DNA of 64,000 nucleotides from Bacteroidetes bacterium SB0662_bin_6 (GCA_009839485.1 VXPQ01000046.1:1-64000), one strand, 5' to 3'; shown: positions 36,987 to 44,380, counted from the first letter of the stretch. Notes: generated from the sequence alone by a model not told the origin. Made by a program: numbers and translations.

Positions 36987-37184
36987 TTACTCGCCGGAAG
37001 CAGCGTAACCGCCGAACAAGTGTCCTTCAATGTGCGCCAAGCGGATATCCATGCCTTCGACCTTGTTTTCCAGCTTTTCGATCCGATCCGGAAGGCTCCA
37101 GAAACGGACGATTGCAATGGCGCATCCTGAGATCGCCACGATCAACCCTGCAATTGCGGCGGCGAATTCCATGTGTTCAAGCAC
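36987..37184 (-). CDS. Small membrane protein with coiled-coil tail
   Basis: 65 aa. One membrane helix (AAAIAGLIVAISGCAIAIVRFW, written here in part; ~8-30) is followed by a heptad-like charged stretch (LPDRIEKLENKVEGMDIRLAHIE) and ends HLFGGYAASGE. The last part, IEGHLF, is shared with the small protein at 38103-38312. I do not recognise a family. It is convergent with the sulfatase gene. Confidence 0.5.
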   Translation of the reverse strand: MLEHMEFAAAIAGLIVAISGCAIAIVRFWSLPDRIEKLENKVEGMDIRLAHIEGHLFGGYAASGE

Positions 37185-37339
37185 GGCTTTCGGGGATGGG
37201 GTGAAAAATGTATACCGGAAACGTCGTTTGGTTTCACTCCTGCCCGTAAATGGGGTGTTTTCCTGCGACGTTGCTCTTTAGACACATTCGCCGGCACATA
37301 TTTCATTGAAGGTTTTATGAATAACTCCGGATACCCTTC

Positions 37340-37759
37340 TCAGCCTGAACTTTCGGACTCCTCCGGATCCTTGTCCGCCACGGCCGCTTTATGCAGGAAT
37401 ACGTAACTCCACACGAGGAGCGCCAATAACACGGCTGCATACAGCGCTATAAGGGGAGGGGGGATGGATTCGAGGGTGCCGTGTTCTAGTTCCAGCCAGC
37501 TTCTCACATCCGGAAATCCTCCAAACGCCATCACGGCTACGACGATGATCGCGAGGCCGCACAAGACCACATATACCCTTGCCGCCTTGTGCCATAACGG
37601 GTGCGCATAAAACAACCCGATTCCGATCAGCAACACAAGCAGGTTCGCATCGAAACCGACGCGTCCTTCGAACAATGCGAGCACCCATTCCGTAACGGTT
37701 TCGGCACTGAGTACGATTAGGAGGAGGCCCAAGGCCTTGAGCATGAACCGTTCTTTCAT
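37340..37759 (-). CDS. Hypothetical four-helix membrane protein
   Basis: 139 aa. Four hydrophobic segments are visible at ~8-27, ~39-52, ~60-80 and ~100-122, with an acidic C-terminus (ADKDPEESESSG). No motif or family is recognised. A start at MLKALGLLLIV (37744), five codons later, is equally possible. It lies between the two small coiled-coil membrane proteins; the relation is unknown. Confidence 0.55.
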   Translation of the reverse strand: MKERFMLKALGLLLIVLSAETVTEWVLALFEGRVGFDANLLVLLIGIGLFYAHPLWHKAARVYVVLCGLAIIVVAVMAFGGFPDVRSWLELEHGTLESIPPPLIALYAAVLLALLVWSYVFLHKAAVADKDPEESESSG

Positions 37760-38102
37760 CTTTTTCGAGGAGATCCGGGACCGTGGGCGTGGTGGGTATC
37801 GTGCAAGGGGTTGATGCGTAACCCCTCGCCCACAATGGTTTTACGATCCTGCAAAACTGCAAATGTTACGACAATGAGAATGACAGATAATACGGTTTTC
37901 CCCGGAAACCTTTTAGGGCCTGTTAATACTATGCAGCGGCGCTCTGCGGGGTCTGTTTTCCTGCCAGACCAGACGCCCGCCATGTTCCGGGGAAAAATAT
38001 ACGGCGCTTCCGGGATCAGGATAGCGCCTTGCACGGTATAGCCTCTTGCGTACGTTTTGCCCGGTGCATCGCTAATCGTATTCCTTGTTTTATCGAACGG
38101 CA
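37760..38102. other. Intergenic region holding dispersed repeat copy 2
   Basis: No convincing gene is seen in these 343 bp. The dispersed 53-bp repeat occupies 37913-37965; CCCCGGAAAC and GTTCCGGGG flank it on either side (37901-37910 and 37984-37992) as a loose inverted repeat. Confidence 0.4.
37913..37965 (-). repeat. Dispersed intergenic repeat, copy 2
   Basis: Reverse-strand copy of the element at 25638-25690, same length (53 bp), with the core GCAGCGGCGCTCTGCGGGG and the end TTAGGGCCTGTTAATACTAT. Only about eight bases differ from copy 1. Confidence 0.85.
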
Positions 38103-38312
38103 ATGAACCTGACAGAAACCATTCAAGTTGCGATCGTATCCGTTGCATCTCTTTCGATGCCGGTGATTCTGGGGTATGTTCTGTACGCAATCCGAGACCT
38201 CCGCCGGGACTTCCATCGGGACTTTTCCGCCATTCATTCCTGCCTGGGGCGGATCGAGGGACATTTGTTCAGGCAAGCCGCAGGAGCGCCCAAACCCGGA
38301 TCGGGCGGATAA
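38103..38312 (+). CDS. Small membrane protein with RIEGHLF tail
   Basis: 69 aa from ATG 38103 (a TTG at 38085 is in frame). One membrane helix (VAIVSVASLSMPVILGYVLYA) is followed by a charged helix (RDLRRDFHRDFSAIHSCLG) and RIEGHLF, then a short basic/Gly end. The architecture and the IEGHLF end match the 65-aa protein at 36987-37184, so the two are probably distant paralogues. Function is unknown. Confidence 0.5.
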   Translation: MNLTETIQVAIVSVASLSMPVILGYVLYAIRDLRRDFHRDFSAIHSCLGRIEGHLFRQAAGAPKPGSGG

Positions 38313-38412
38313 CATCCGGTATTTCGCCTCGAATCGAAAAGGCAAAGACTTGCAGGCGCACGCTCCGTACAGGAGGGAGGCCCCGCATCTCCCGAAAAAG
38401 AACAAAAACCCC

Positions 38413-38442
38413 TTGACAAACCCATACCAGAGGCCTTATACT
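38413..38442 (+). promoter_or_regulatory. Near-consensus sigma-70 promoter
   Basis: TTGACA at 38413-38418 and TATACT at 38437-38442 are separated by 18 bp. This is one of the best promoter matches in the window. The predicted start of transcription (~38449) falls inside the left arm of the inverted repeat at 38446-38479. Confidence 0.75.
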
Positions 38443-38445
38443 GTC

Positions 38446-38479
38446 TCTACTTCCGATAACAGTTCTTATCGGAAGTAGA
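38446..38479. promoter_or_regulatory. Perfect 14-bp inverted repeat at the predicted transcription start
   Basis: TCTACTTCCGATAA and TTATCGGAAGTAGA are exact inverses around the 6-bp centre CAGTTC. Placed over +1 of the strong promoter, it is well positioned as a repressor operator; it would also form a very stable 5'-end hairpin in the RNA. A recombination-site role for the nearby integrase is a third possibility. Confidence 0.8.
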
Positions 38480-38631
38480 ATAAGGGTGTTTCGCTGGGTT
38501 AGCGGAAGAATAATGCGGGGATTTTCGAGGGGCTATCGGTACTCCCCTAATGCATTCGCAGCGTTTTCGGGCGTGATATAGCGTCCTTTCACCCTTCCAT
38601 GCACATACTACACAGGGAACTATAAAGGAAA

Positions 38632-39615
38632 ATGAGCTACTCGGGTTCGGAATTTTCCCCTACCGCCTTGATGGATGTCGCCACGGGCATCATCCGTCCG
38701 GATGCGAACCTCATCGAGGCATTTCTGGATCGTTACGACCGTCCCCAGACGCGCAAGGCCTATGGAGACGACTTGTCTTCTTTCTTCGGGTCCGACTTTG
38801 TGGACACCGTTACGGTACGCGACCTGTCCTTTACGGATATCAACCGGCACATCGCGGAAATGGAGAAAAATGGCTATAAGCCGGCCACTATCAAGCGGCG
38901 AATTGCAGCCATTCGGGGGTTTTGCGAATGGCTTGTGGCCCTTGGCATATTGTCCAGAAACCCGGCAAGCCGGCATGTACTGCGCCGTATCCGCAAATCG
39001 GGCGGCCGCGACCGCACCCATGTGGTTTTGACTGCCGAGCAGGCCCAGCGGCTCATCCAGGCGGCAACGCATCCTGGTCCGGACGGCAAGCAGGCTCATA
39101 CGGCTCCGCGGGATCGGGCGCTCCTGCTTACTCTCCTCCACTGCGTGCTGCGCCGCTCGGAAGCCGCCGCCATGGACATACAGCATATCCGATCGCTCGG
39201 AAACTACTGGGTGCTCGATCTCCCCGATACGAAGGGCGGCGCCGACCAGTACGTCAAAATCCCCGAACATGTCGTGGAAGAGATCGAACGCATGAAAACC
39301 TACTATGGGATTACGGATGGTCCTCTCTGGCGCTCCCTGAGCAACAACAGTTACGGCCGGCGCCTTTCAGAGCGTTCCATTTATGGCATTGTGGATCGTA
39401 CGGCGCAGCGAGCCGGGCTCCCGCAGGAGATCGGGGCGCATTCGCTGAGACACACCGGCTGTACGCTGGCCATCGAGGCCGGCGCTTCCATCCAGCAGGT
39501 GCAGTCGCATGCCCGCCACAAGAAAATCGAAACGACCATGGTCTACGTACACCAGCGCGACCGCCTGCGCGACAGCGCGGCAGATTACATTCATATTGAG
39601 AAGGAAGGTGATTGA
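38632..39615 (+). CDS. Tyrosine recombinase/integrase
   Basis: 327 aa. A SAM-like N-terminal DNA-binding domain (~25-115; RPQTRKAYGDDLSSFF) precedes the catalytic domain. The active-site set is present: Arg in LRRSEA, Lys in TKGGADQ, HSLRH (H270, R273), the His in HARHKK and the nucleophile Y305 in TTMVYVH. Family members resolve dimers (Xer) or integrate mobile DNA. No phage or plasmid genes flank it, and miaA follows, so it may be a Xer-like housekeeping or orphan recombinase. The start ATG 38632 follows TATAAAGGAAA, a good ribosome binding site. Confidence 0.9.
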   Translation: MSYSGSEFSPTALMDVATGIIRPDANLIEAFLDRYDRPQTRKAYGDDLSSFFGSDFVDTVTVRDLSFTDINRHIAEMEKNGYKPATIKRRIAAIRGFCEWLVALGILSRNPASRHVLRRIRKSGGRDRTHVVLTAEQAQRLIQAATHPGPDGKQAHTAPRDRALLLTLLHCVLRRSEAAAMDIQHIRSLGNYWVLDLPDTKGGADQYVKIPEHVVEEIERMKTYYGITDGPLWRSLSNNSYGRRLSERSIYGIVDRTAQRAGLPQEIGAHSLRHTGCTLAIEAGASIQQVQSHARHKKIETTMVYVHQRDRLRDSAADYIHIEKEGD

Positions 39616-39754
39616 GCGCTTATGCACAGGTATGAATGACCCCGCCTGGTTTCGGGCGGCCTGTATACTCCCGGCGGTTTTTGATTTGAATTGCCTATAA
39701 CTTTCCCCTACCCCGCCGTCTACGGCAAAACAGGTTTATTGACTCGTAAATATA

Positions 39755-40666
39755 ATGGATGTTATACCTGTTATAACCGGTCCTACTTCAGTGGGCAAGA
39801 CAGAGTTATGCATAAATCTTTCAGTATTACTTGAATCGGAAATCATTTCTGCGGACAGCCGGCAGCTATACCGGGAGCTTACCATCGGGGTTGCCAAGCC
39901 CGACAAGGATATACTGGAGCGAATCCCGCATCATTTCATCAACGAGCGGTCCCTTGAAGAGCCCTTTTCGGCGGGTATGTTTATGTCCGAAGCGCTCGAC
40001 CGTATTGCAGAGATTCTCGACCGGGGCCGGATCCCCCTCGTTACGGGCGGCTCCACCTTGTATCTGCGAGCCCTCCGGTACGGCCTTGCCAATATCCCCG
40101 ACATCCCTCCTTCGGTACGCGCGCATATCCGGAGGCGCCTCGACCAGGAAGGCCCGGAGGCGATGTATGAGGTCTTGCGGCAGGTCGATCCACGCGCCGC
40201 TGCTACCATGGACGCCACCAAAACGCAGCGTCTTGCCCGCGCCCTCGAGGTATACGAGGCGACCGGCATCCCTCTCAGCCGGTTTCACGAGACGCAGGCG
40301 CCTCCTCCCTATGCGTTCCGTACGGTCGTTTTACAGCGAAATCGAGAGGAACTCTATGCCCGCATCGAGCGCCGAGTGGACGAGATGCTGGTTACCGGTC
40401 TTGTCGACGAAGTACGCGGCCTCCTCGAGGCAGGATACGATCCCGGACTCAATCCGCTGCGCACGATCGGCTACCAGGAGCCTATCGCTTTTCTGAAGGG
40501 GGAAATCACGGAAGACGAAATGGTGCGTTTGATCAAGCAAAACACGCGCCGCTACGCAAAACGGCAGGAAACATGGTTTCGGGGCGACCCCGAGGCGATT
40601 TTCGTGGATGCGGCCCAGGATGCGCAGGCGCTTCTGGCTGCGGTACGGGAGGCGCTGGGCCTCTGA
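39755..40666 (+). CDS. miaA: tRNA dimethylallyltransferase
   Basis: 303 aa. MiaA transfers a dimethylallyl group to N6 of A37 in tRNAs reading UNN codons. The P-loop is near the start (ITGPTSVGKTELCI), followed by the substrate-binding SADSRQLYRELTIGVAKP and VTGGSTLYLRAL; TKTQRLARALEVYEATG and KQNTRRYAKRQETWFR are further family motifs. Length matches MiaA. It lies 139 bp after the recombinase gene. Confidence 0.95.
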   Translation: MDVIPVITGPTSVGKTELCINLSVLLESEIISADSRQLYRELTIGVAKPDKDILERIPHHFINERSLEEPFSAGMFMSEALDRIAEILDRGRIPLVTGGSTLYLRALRYGLANIPDIPPSVRAHIRRRLDQEGPEAMYEVLRQVDPRAAATMDATKTQRLARALEVYEATGIPLSRFHETQAPPPYAFRTVVLQRNREELYARIERRVDEMLVTGLVDEVRGLLEAGYDPGLNPLRTIGYQEPIAFLKGEITEDEMVRLIKQNTRRYAKRQETWFRGDPEAIFVDAAQDAQALLAAVREALGL

Positions 40667-41144
40667 GGCAACTATGCTCGTCTTATCCGGTCTCGCCCGC
40701 TCACTTTTGATTGAAACGGCGCCTCTCTCGTTCGATTCGTAAGACGTAATCTGTGTTACAGGGCGTGTAGAGCGCCTGAGAGCGTCCCCGTCACTATACA
40801 GCACCCCGGGATACGTCGCCCGAAGCGAAGCTCCCTTGGCAACCCCGACCGCCCCGGTACGCCTTTCTTCCTTGTAACTAACGAGGGTGCGTCGGGCTGT
40901 CTGGCGCGCTCTACCGCCCTTCGTCACACTGCGCCTCCTGGGACACTCCACCTGAATCAAGCCTTGGTATACCGGCCTGTATACCAGCATTCCCGGGCAG
41001 GTATACCCGGCGGTATACCGCGAACGGATTCGTGGTATACCGATTAGTATACCAGGGGAACTGTAAGTAGACCGATCAGTATACTTACAAAGCCTATAAG
41101 TAGACCGACCGGTCTACTCTCGAGGGATCCAAGGGGAAATTGGG
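40667..41144. other. Intergenic region; left 300 bp without visible features
   Basis: Between miaA and the TetR gene. From 40667 to about 40960 I see no gene, repeat or clear terminator. From 40966 the operator array begins and runs nearly to the TetR start. Confidence 0.5.
40966..41118. promoter_or_regulatory. Array of five 20-bp TetR-type operator palindromes
   Basis: Five paired half-sites, each pair 12 bp centre to centre: 40966-40985 (GGTATACC, TGTATACC), 41000-41019 (GGTATACC twice), 41034-41053 (GGTATACC, AGTATACC), 41066-41085 (AGTAGACC, AGTATACT), 41099-41118 (AGTAGACC, GGTCTACT). Pair starts are 34, 34, 32 and 33 bp apart. The last pair contains TAGACC-N4-GGTCTA, the box reported for the TetR-family regulator NemR. 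It ends 26 bp before the TetR ATG, so autoregulation is likely. Confidence 0.8.
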
Positions 41145-41930
41145 ATGAAACGATCTCAAATGGACAATATGATAGTCGATGCGCAAGGAGAACAACTGCG
41201 TGCGGATATTCTGAACGCGGCGGCGACACTGTTCGGAGAATACGGGTACAGGGCGGTCGGCGTGGATGCGATTGCCGGGGAAGCAGAGGTGGCGAAGCGA
41301 ACGCTGTACCGGTATTTCACGTCCAAAGACGAGCTGGTGCTCGAATACCTCGGGATAGAAGCAGCCCATATCCTGACATGGCTTGAGAAGAGCACGGAAA
41401 ATGCGAGAACCCCGCTGGAGAAATTAAAGGCCTTCTTTTTTGCACTCGCTGAACGAACCGGCTCGCCCCATTGCCGGGGATGTCCTTTTCAGATGGCCCT
41501 GGGCGAATATCCTGACAAGGATCATGCGATAAACAGGCTGGCCCGCAGGCATAAGGAGGCGATACGGACCGAACTGGAGAAGTGGTGTACTGCGGCGGGC
41601 TTCCGGGATATTGTCGGAACCGCACATCGCCTGTATTTGCTTATGGAAGGCGCCTGGGCGTATGCCCGTTTGCACGGAGCATCCCCTGTACAGGTCCCTG
41701 TCGAGCACAGGGTCGCGGCGCTGAATCATGCGGTCATTCTTCTGCTCAGCGGCGGCCTCTATGCGGAAACGCTGATCGCCACAGCAAGGCCCGGCGCACG
41801 CTATCGTTCTTATCGGCCGGAGGACGCTGAAGAAGAGCCGGTCGAACCCGAGACCCTTTCCTTGTTTGGGAGCGCTCCTCCGCTTTCAGGCGCTGATTTC
41901 TCCCCCCCTTCCACTACAAAAAGCGATTGA
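41145..41930 (+). CDS. TetR/AcrR-family transcriptional regulator
   Basis: 261 aa. The N-terminal helix-turn-helix is clear (ADILNAAATLFGEYGYRAVGV and VAKRTLYRYFTSKDELV, ~20-66). The ligand domain contains the pair C110 and C113 in SPHCRGCPFQMALGEYP, placed like the redox-reactive Cys of NemR, so electrophile or oxidant sensing is plausible but inferred. The tail after ~225 is low-complexity. ATG 41145 has AAGGGGAAATTGGG upstream. The gene overlaps the convergent glycosyltransferase-methyltransferase gene by 121 bp at their 3' ends. Its likely targets include its own upstream operator array; no efflux or reductase gene is adjacent. Confidence 0.88.
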   Translation: MKRSQMDNMIVDAQGEQLRADILNAAATLFGEYGYRAVGVDAIAGEAEVAKRTLYRYFTSKDELVLEYLGIEAAHILTWLEKSTENARTPLEKLKAFFFALAERTGSPHCRGCPFQMALGEYPDKDHAINRLARRHKEAIRTELEKWCTAAGFRDIVGTAHRLYLLMEGAWAYARLHGASPVQVPVEHRVAALNHAVILLLSGGLYAETLIATARPGARYRSYRPEDAEEEPVEPETLSLFGSAPPLSGADFSPPSTTKSD

Positions 41931-43909
41931 CGGTCCACGCATCGCCGGGTACGCTGCGCATGGACTACGTGCGCGCCGGCCTCCTGGAAACAGGCCAGCC
42001 ATTCGGCGTGTGTCCGGAAACGCAGCGGTCCCTCCTGCATAGGCGCGGCCTTTTCCGAGCGCAGACGGTTCGCCAGGCGATCCAGCCTGTGAAGCAGCGC
42101 CAACTCCCATTTCCACACATAGGTCGACTCGAGGATTACTGTGCGGCGGCTGACACGCAGCGTTTCACGGAGCAGTTCGTCCGCATGTCCGGCGTGATGC
42201 AGGACGAAAACCAGCAGGGAAGCATCAAAGGCTCCGGAAGCGTAGGGCAGGCGTCTCCCTTCGTACACGTCCAGTGGAAGCGAGGTCCTGTTTTGATTGA
42301 GGATATCCACCAGTTGTATTTGTCCGCCAAGGCGTTTGCCTAATTTTTCTCCCACATAACCCTCCCCTGCCCCCACATCGAGCACCGACTGCCCCTTCTC
42401 CAGAAAACGCGCCATGAGGGCTGCTTTTCGGGCGGCGCGAGCCCGCAGCAAGAGGTCTGTGAGGGCGCGGCGATAGCGGCAGGCGGCCAGGACGGACCAT
42501 CCCCCCCACCCTGTCCAGACCCATATCCAGTAGGGTCCGCCGGTATAGAGCAGATAGGTGCCGAGCGCGCACACCGAAAGCCAGTACCAATGCCAGGAGG
42601 GCCGTTCCGCCGGAGCTGCAAGTACCAGCACGCCAAGCAGGTACCAGGGATGTACGGTGGTGGCGAATACGAGGAAACCGCCTGCCGCCCAGACAAACAG
42701 GGGCCGCAGGCCCCGGTTCTCCTGCAGGAAGTATCGCCGGGTCAGCCATGTTTGACAGCCGGTTCCGGCTGATCGGGGCCATGTTTGCCAGCCGTTTCCG
42801 GTTGAGTTGGGCCGTGTTTGCCAGCCGGTTCCGGCTGATCGGGGCCATGTTTTCCAGCCGTTTCCGGCTGATTTGGCCCATGTTTTCGAGTTGGCGCCAG
42901 CCGATTTCGGACGCTGTGCGTACAGCATCGCCAGTCCGGCAAGATATAGCGCAGCCAGGGCCGGACCGAGCAGCTTGCTCAGATCCATTCCGGTCAGCAG
43001 GGCCAGGAAATGCTTTATGCCGTAGTACAGGCCGGCATTGAATTCGAAAAGGCGCACATAGAGATTCAGCGACGAAAGTATTTTTCCTATCCCCTCCGGA
43101 TGAAAGAAGGGCAGTGCGGGAAGAAACGCTATCCCAAGGCCCGCAGCGATGCTTTTCCAGCCGAAGCGGCGCCAAAGAAAGGGAAACAAAAGAAACGGGT
43201 AGAGTTTGACGCCGCCGGCGCAGGCCAGCCAGACGGAAGCCCATACCCCCCGCTTGTTCTTCAGCGCGAACAGCATAAGCGCCAGAAACAGCACCATGGC
43301 CGCTTCGCCGTGCCCCTGACCGGCTCCGGCAAGCACGACCGCCGGATTCCATGCGTACAGCAATAACTGCCGGGGGCGGAGCATTCGGCTCAGTACAAGG
43401 ACTGCTCCGAATTCGAAGAGCGCCAGGAGCCCTTTGATGACGAACCAGGATACTTCCCAGCCCCGGTCGTAGAAAACGGCCCCGATCCGGAAAATGAGCT
43501 GGGATACCGGGGGATATACCGTGTAGACGCCGGGCGAATTGAGTTCGTCGTATACGGGCTCCTCGCGCAGCGCCTCCAGTTCCGGGCTGTCGGGCGTATG
43601 CAGATAGGGGTTATATCCCTCCGCCTGCACGAGACCGTCCCACACGTACCGGTAGGCGTCGTCGGAAAGGCCCGGCGGCAGCCAGAATACGGCCAGCCGC
43701 AAGACGAGCGCAAAGACGATCACGAGGTGCATCGGCACATCCCCCCGTTTCCAGAGCAATGCGCAGATTGCGCCCGCGGCAAGTGCAGCCACGACGAATC
43801 CCCCGCGGGTTCCCGGGGCGGCGGCCCACCATGCCATGCCGCCCATAGCCGCGGCAAGCAGCAGGAGAAGGAGCCAGGTGAGGCCTGAGGGCTTAGGGTC
43901 TGTTAGCAC
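41810..43909 (-). CDS. Polytopic glycosyltransferase (GT-C type) fused to a SAM-dependent methyltransferase
   Basis: About 699 aa from GTG 43909, preferred because AGGG lies 8 bp upstream; the frame also has an ATG at 43930. Residues ~10-470 hold ten or more membrane helices, an early DDAYRYVWDG (acidic loop as in GT-C mannosyltransferases) and the YNPYLHTPDSPELE loop, which suggest a lipid-phosphate-sugar-using enzyme of the MptA/GT87-like kind. Residues ~500-665 form a class I methyltransferase with SVLDVGAGEGYVGEKLG (SAM motif I) and LLVFVLHHAGHADELLRE. A Trp-rich 11-residue repeat (five units) lies between helices (~340-395). The two activities in one chain are unusual. Confidence 0.8.
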   Translation of the reverse strand: MLTDPKPSGLTWLLLLLLAAAMGGMAWWAAAPGTRGGFVVAALAAGAICALLWKRGDVPMHLVIVFALVLRLAVFWLPPGLSDDAYRYVWDGLVQAEGYNPYLHTPDSPELEALREEPVYDELNSPGVYTVYPPVSQLIFRIGAVFYDRGWEVSWFVIKGLLALFEFGAVLVLSRMLRPRQLLLYAWNPAVVLAGAGQGHGEAAMVLFLALMLFALKNKRGVWASVWLACAGGVKLYPFLLFPFLWRRFGWKSIAAGLGIAFLPALPFFHPEGIGKILSSLNLYVRLFEFNAGLYYGIKHFLALLTGMDLSKLLGPALAALYLAGLAMLYAQRPKSAGANSKTWAKSAGNGWKTWPRSAGTGWQTRPNSTGNGWQTWPRSAGTGCQTWLTRRYFLQENRGLRPLFVWAAGGFLVFATTVHPWYLLGVLVLAAPAERPSWHWYWLSVCALGTYLLYTGGPYWIWVWTGWGGWSVLAACRYRRALTDLLLRARAARKAALMARFLEKGQSVLDVGAGEGYVGEKLGKRLGGQIQLVDILNQNRTSLPLDVYEGRRLPYASGAFDASLLVFVLHHAGHADELLRETLRVSRRTVILESTYVWKWELALLHRLDRLANRLRSEKAAPMQEGPLRFRTHAEWLACFQEAGAHVVHAQRTRRCVDRQSLFVVEGGEKSAPESGGALPNKERVSGSTGSSSASSGR
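42748..42912 (-). repeat. Five tandem 33-bp repeats (in-frame minisatellite)
   Basis: Units start at 42748, 42781, 42814, 42847 and 42880, exactly 33 bp apart, each beginning CCATG or CCGTG on the + strand. The first four contain AGCCG(G/T)TTCCGG(C/T)T, which in its full form AGCCGG-TT-CCGGCT is a perfect palindrome. On the minus strand they encode 11-residue units such as GWQTWPRSAGT. The last unit is more diverged. Confidence 0.92.
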
Positions 43910-43917
43910 TATACAGG
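43893..43917 (-). repeat. Dispersed intergenic repeat, partial copy
   Basis: TTAGGGTCTGTTAGCACTATACAGG matches the end of the dispersed 53-bp element (compare TTAGGGCCTGTTAATACTATGCAG at 37913). The palindromic GC-rich half is missing. It overlaps the 5' end of the glycosyltransferase fusion and supplies its probable GTG start. Confidence 0.7.
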
Positions 43918-43919
43918 CC

Positions 43920-44342
43920 CTAGCCGGCATGGAAGATCAAGCGCACCTTCCTGCCGTCGTTCTCGAACAGGACCTCGTCGGCCATGGATTGCATGAAGAG
44001 CAGGCCGCGGCCTCCCTCCTGCAGGAGGTTTTCGCAGGCCCGCGGATCGGCAGACGTGGTGGGATTAAAACCTTCTCCCTCATCCTCTACAGCGACTTCG
44101 ATGCGCTGATCCACCGCTTCCATTCGGAAATGGACCTGCTTCGCCGCATCGAACCGGTTTCCGTGCTCGATCGCATTGGTAACGGCCTCCACGGTCAAAA
44201 GAACGATATTATAGGCAAGCTCTTCATCGCGCACGCGTTCCTGGAGAAAGGCTTCCGTTTCGGAGACAATCCGTTCGATGCTCTCCCGGTCGCTGGTGAG
44301 CACCCGTTCCATTACTCCTGGATTCAACGGCTTGTCATGCAT
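43920..44342 (-). CDS. RsbW-like anti-sigma factor / serine kinase (HATPase_c_2)
   Basis: 140 aa. The GHKL ATPase fold is complete: N-box LTVEAVTNAIEHGNRFD (Glu and Asn), G1 box VEDEGEGFNP and G2 box EGGRGLLFMQSMAD. Such proteins bind a sigma factor or phosphorylate an anti-anti-sigma (STAS) partner in the partner-switching stress pathway. No STAS protein or sigma factor lies nearby, so its partner is elsewhere. It is 38 bp downstream of the glycosyltransferase 4 gene on the same strand and likely in one transcript. Confidence 0.9.
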   Translation of the reverse strand: MHDKPLNPGVMERVLTSDRESIERIVSETEAFLQERVRDEELAYNIVLLTVEAVTNAIEHGNRFDAAKQVHFRMEAVDQRIEVAVEDEGEGFNPTTSADPRACENLLQEGGRGLLFMQSMADEVLFENDGRKVRLIFHAG

Positions 44343-44380
44343 GGGATACTCTGATTAAGTCCACGAAGCTCAGAGGCTGT

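Larger units (their letters stand above)
38313..38631 (+). other. Long leader region before the recombinase gene
   Basis: No gene is seen. The region holds a strong sigma-70-type promoter, a perfect inverted repeat at the expected transcription start, and a ~180-nt transcribed leader. In the leader AAGGGTG (38482-38488) can pair with CACCCTT (38591-38597) and enclose an inner AGGGG/CCCCT stem, so it may fold as a structured RNA. Confidence 0.5.

Noticed and set aside
38632-39615. Integrase as marker of a prophage or integrative element
   Set aside because: No phage, conjugation or att-like direct repeats at tRNA genes are visible; neighbouring miaA is a housekeeping gene.
40331-40990. Minus-strand frame reaching into the region upstream of tetR
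   Set aside because: Half of it is antisense to miaA and the rest has no motif, so it does not fill the gap as a real gene.
42748-42912. CRISPR array
   Set aside because: The 33-bp units are contiguous with no unique spacers and are in frame within a protein.
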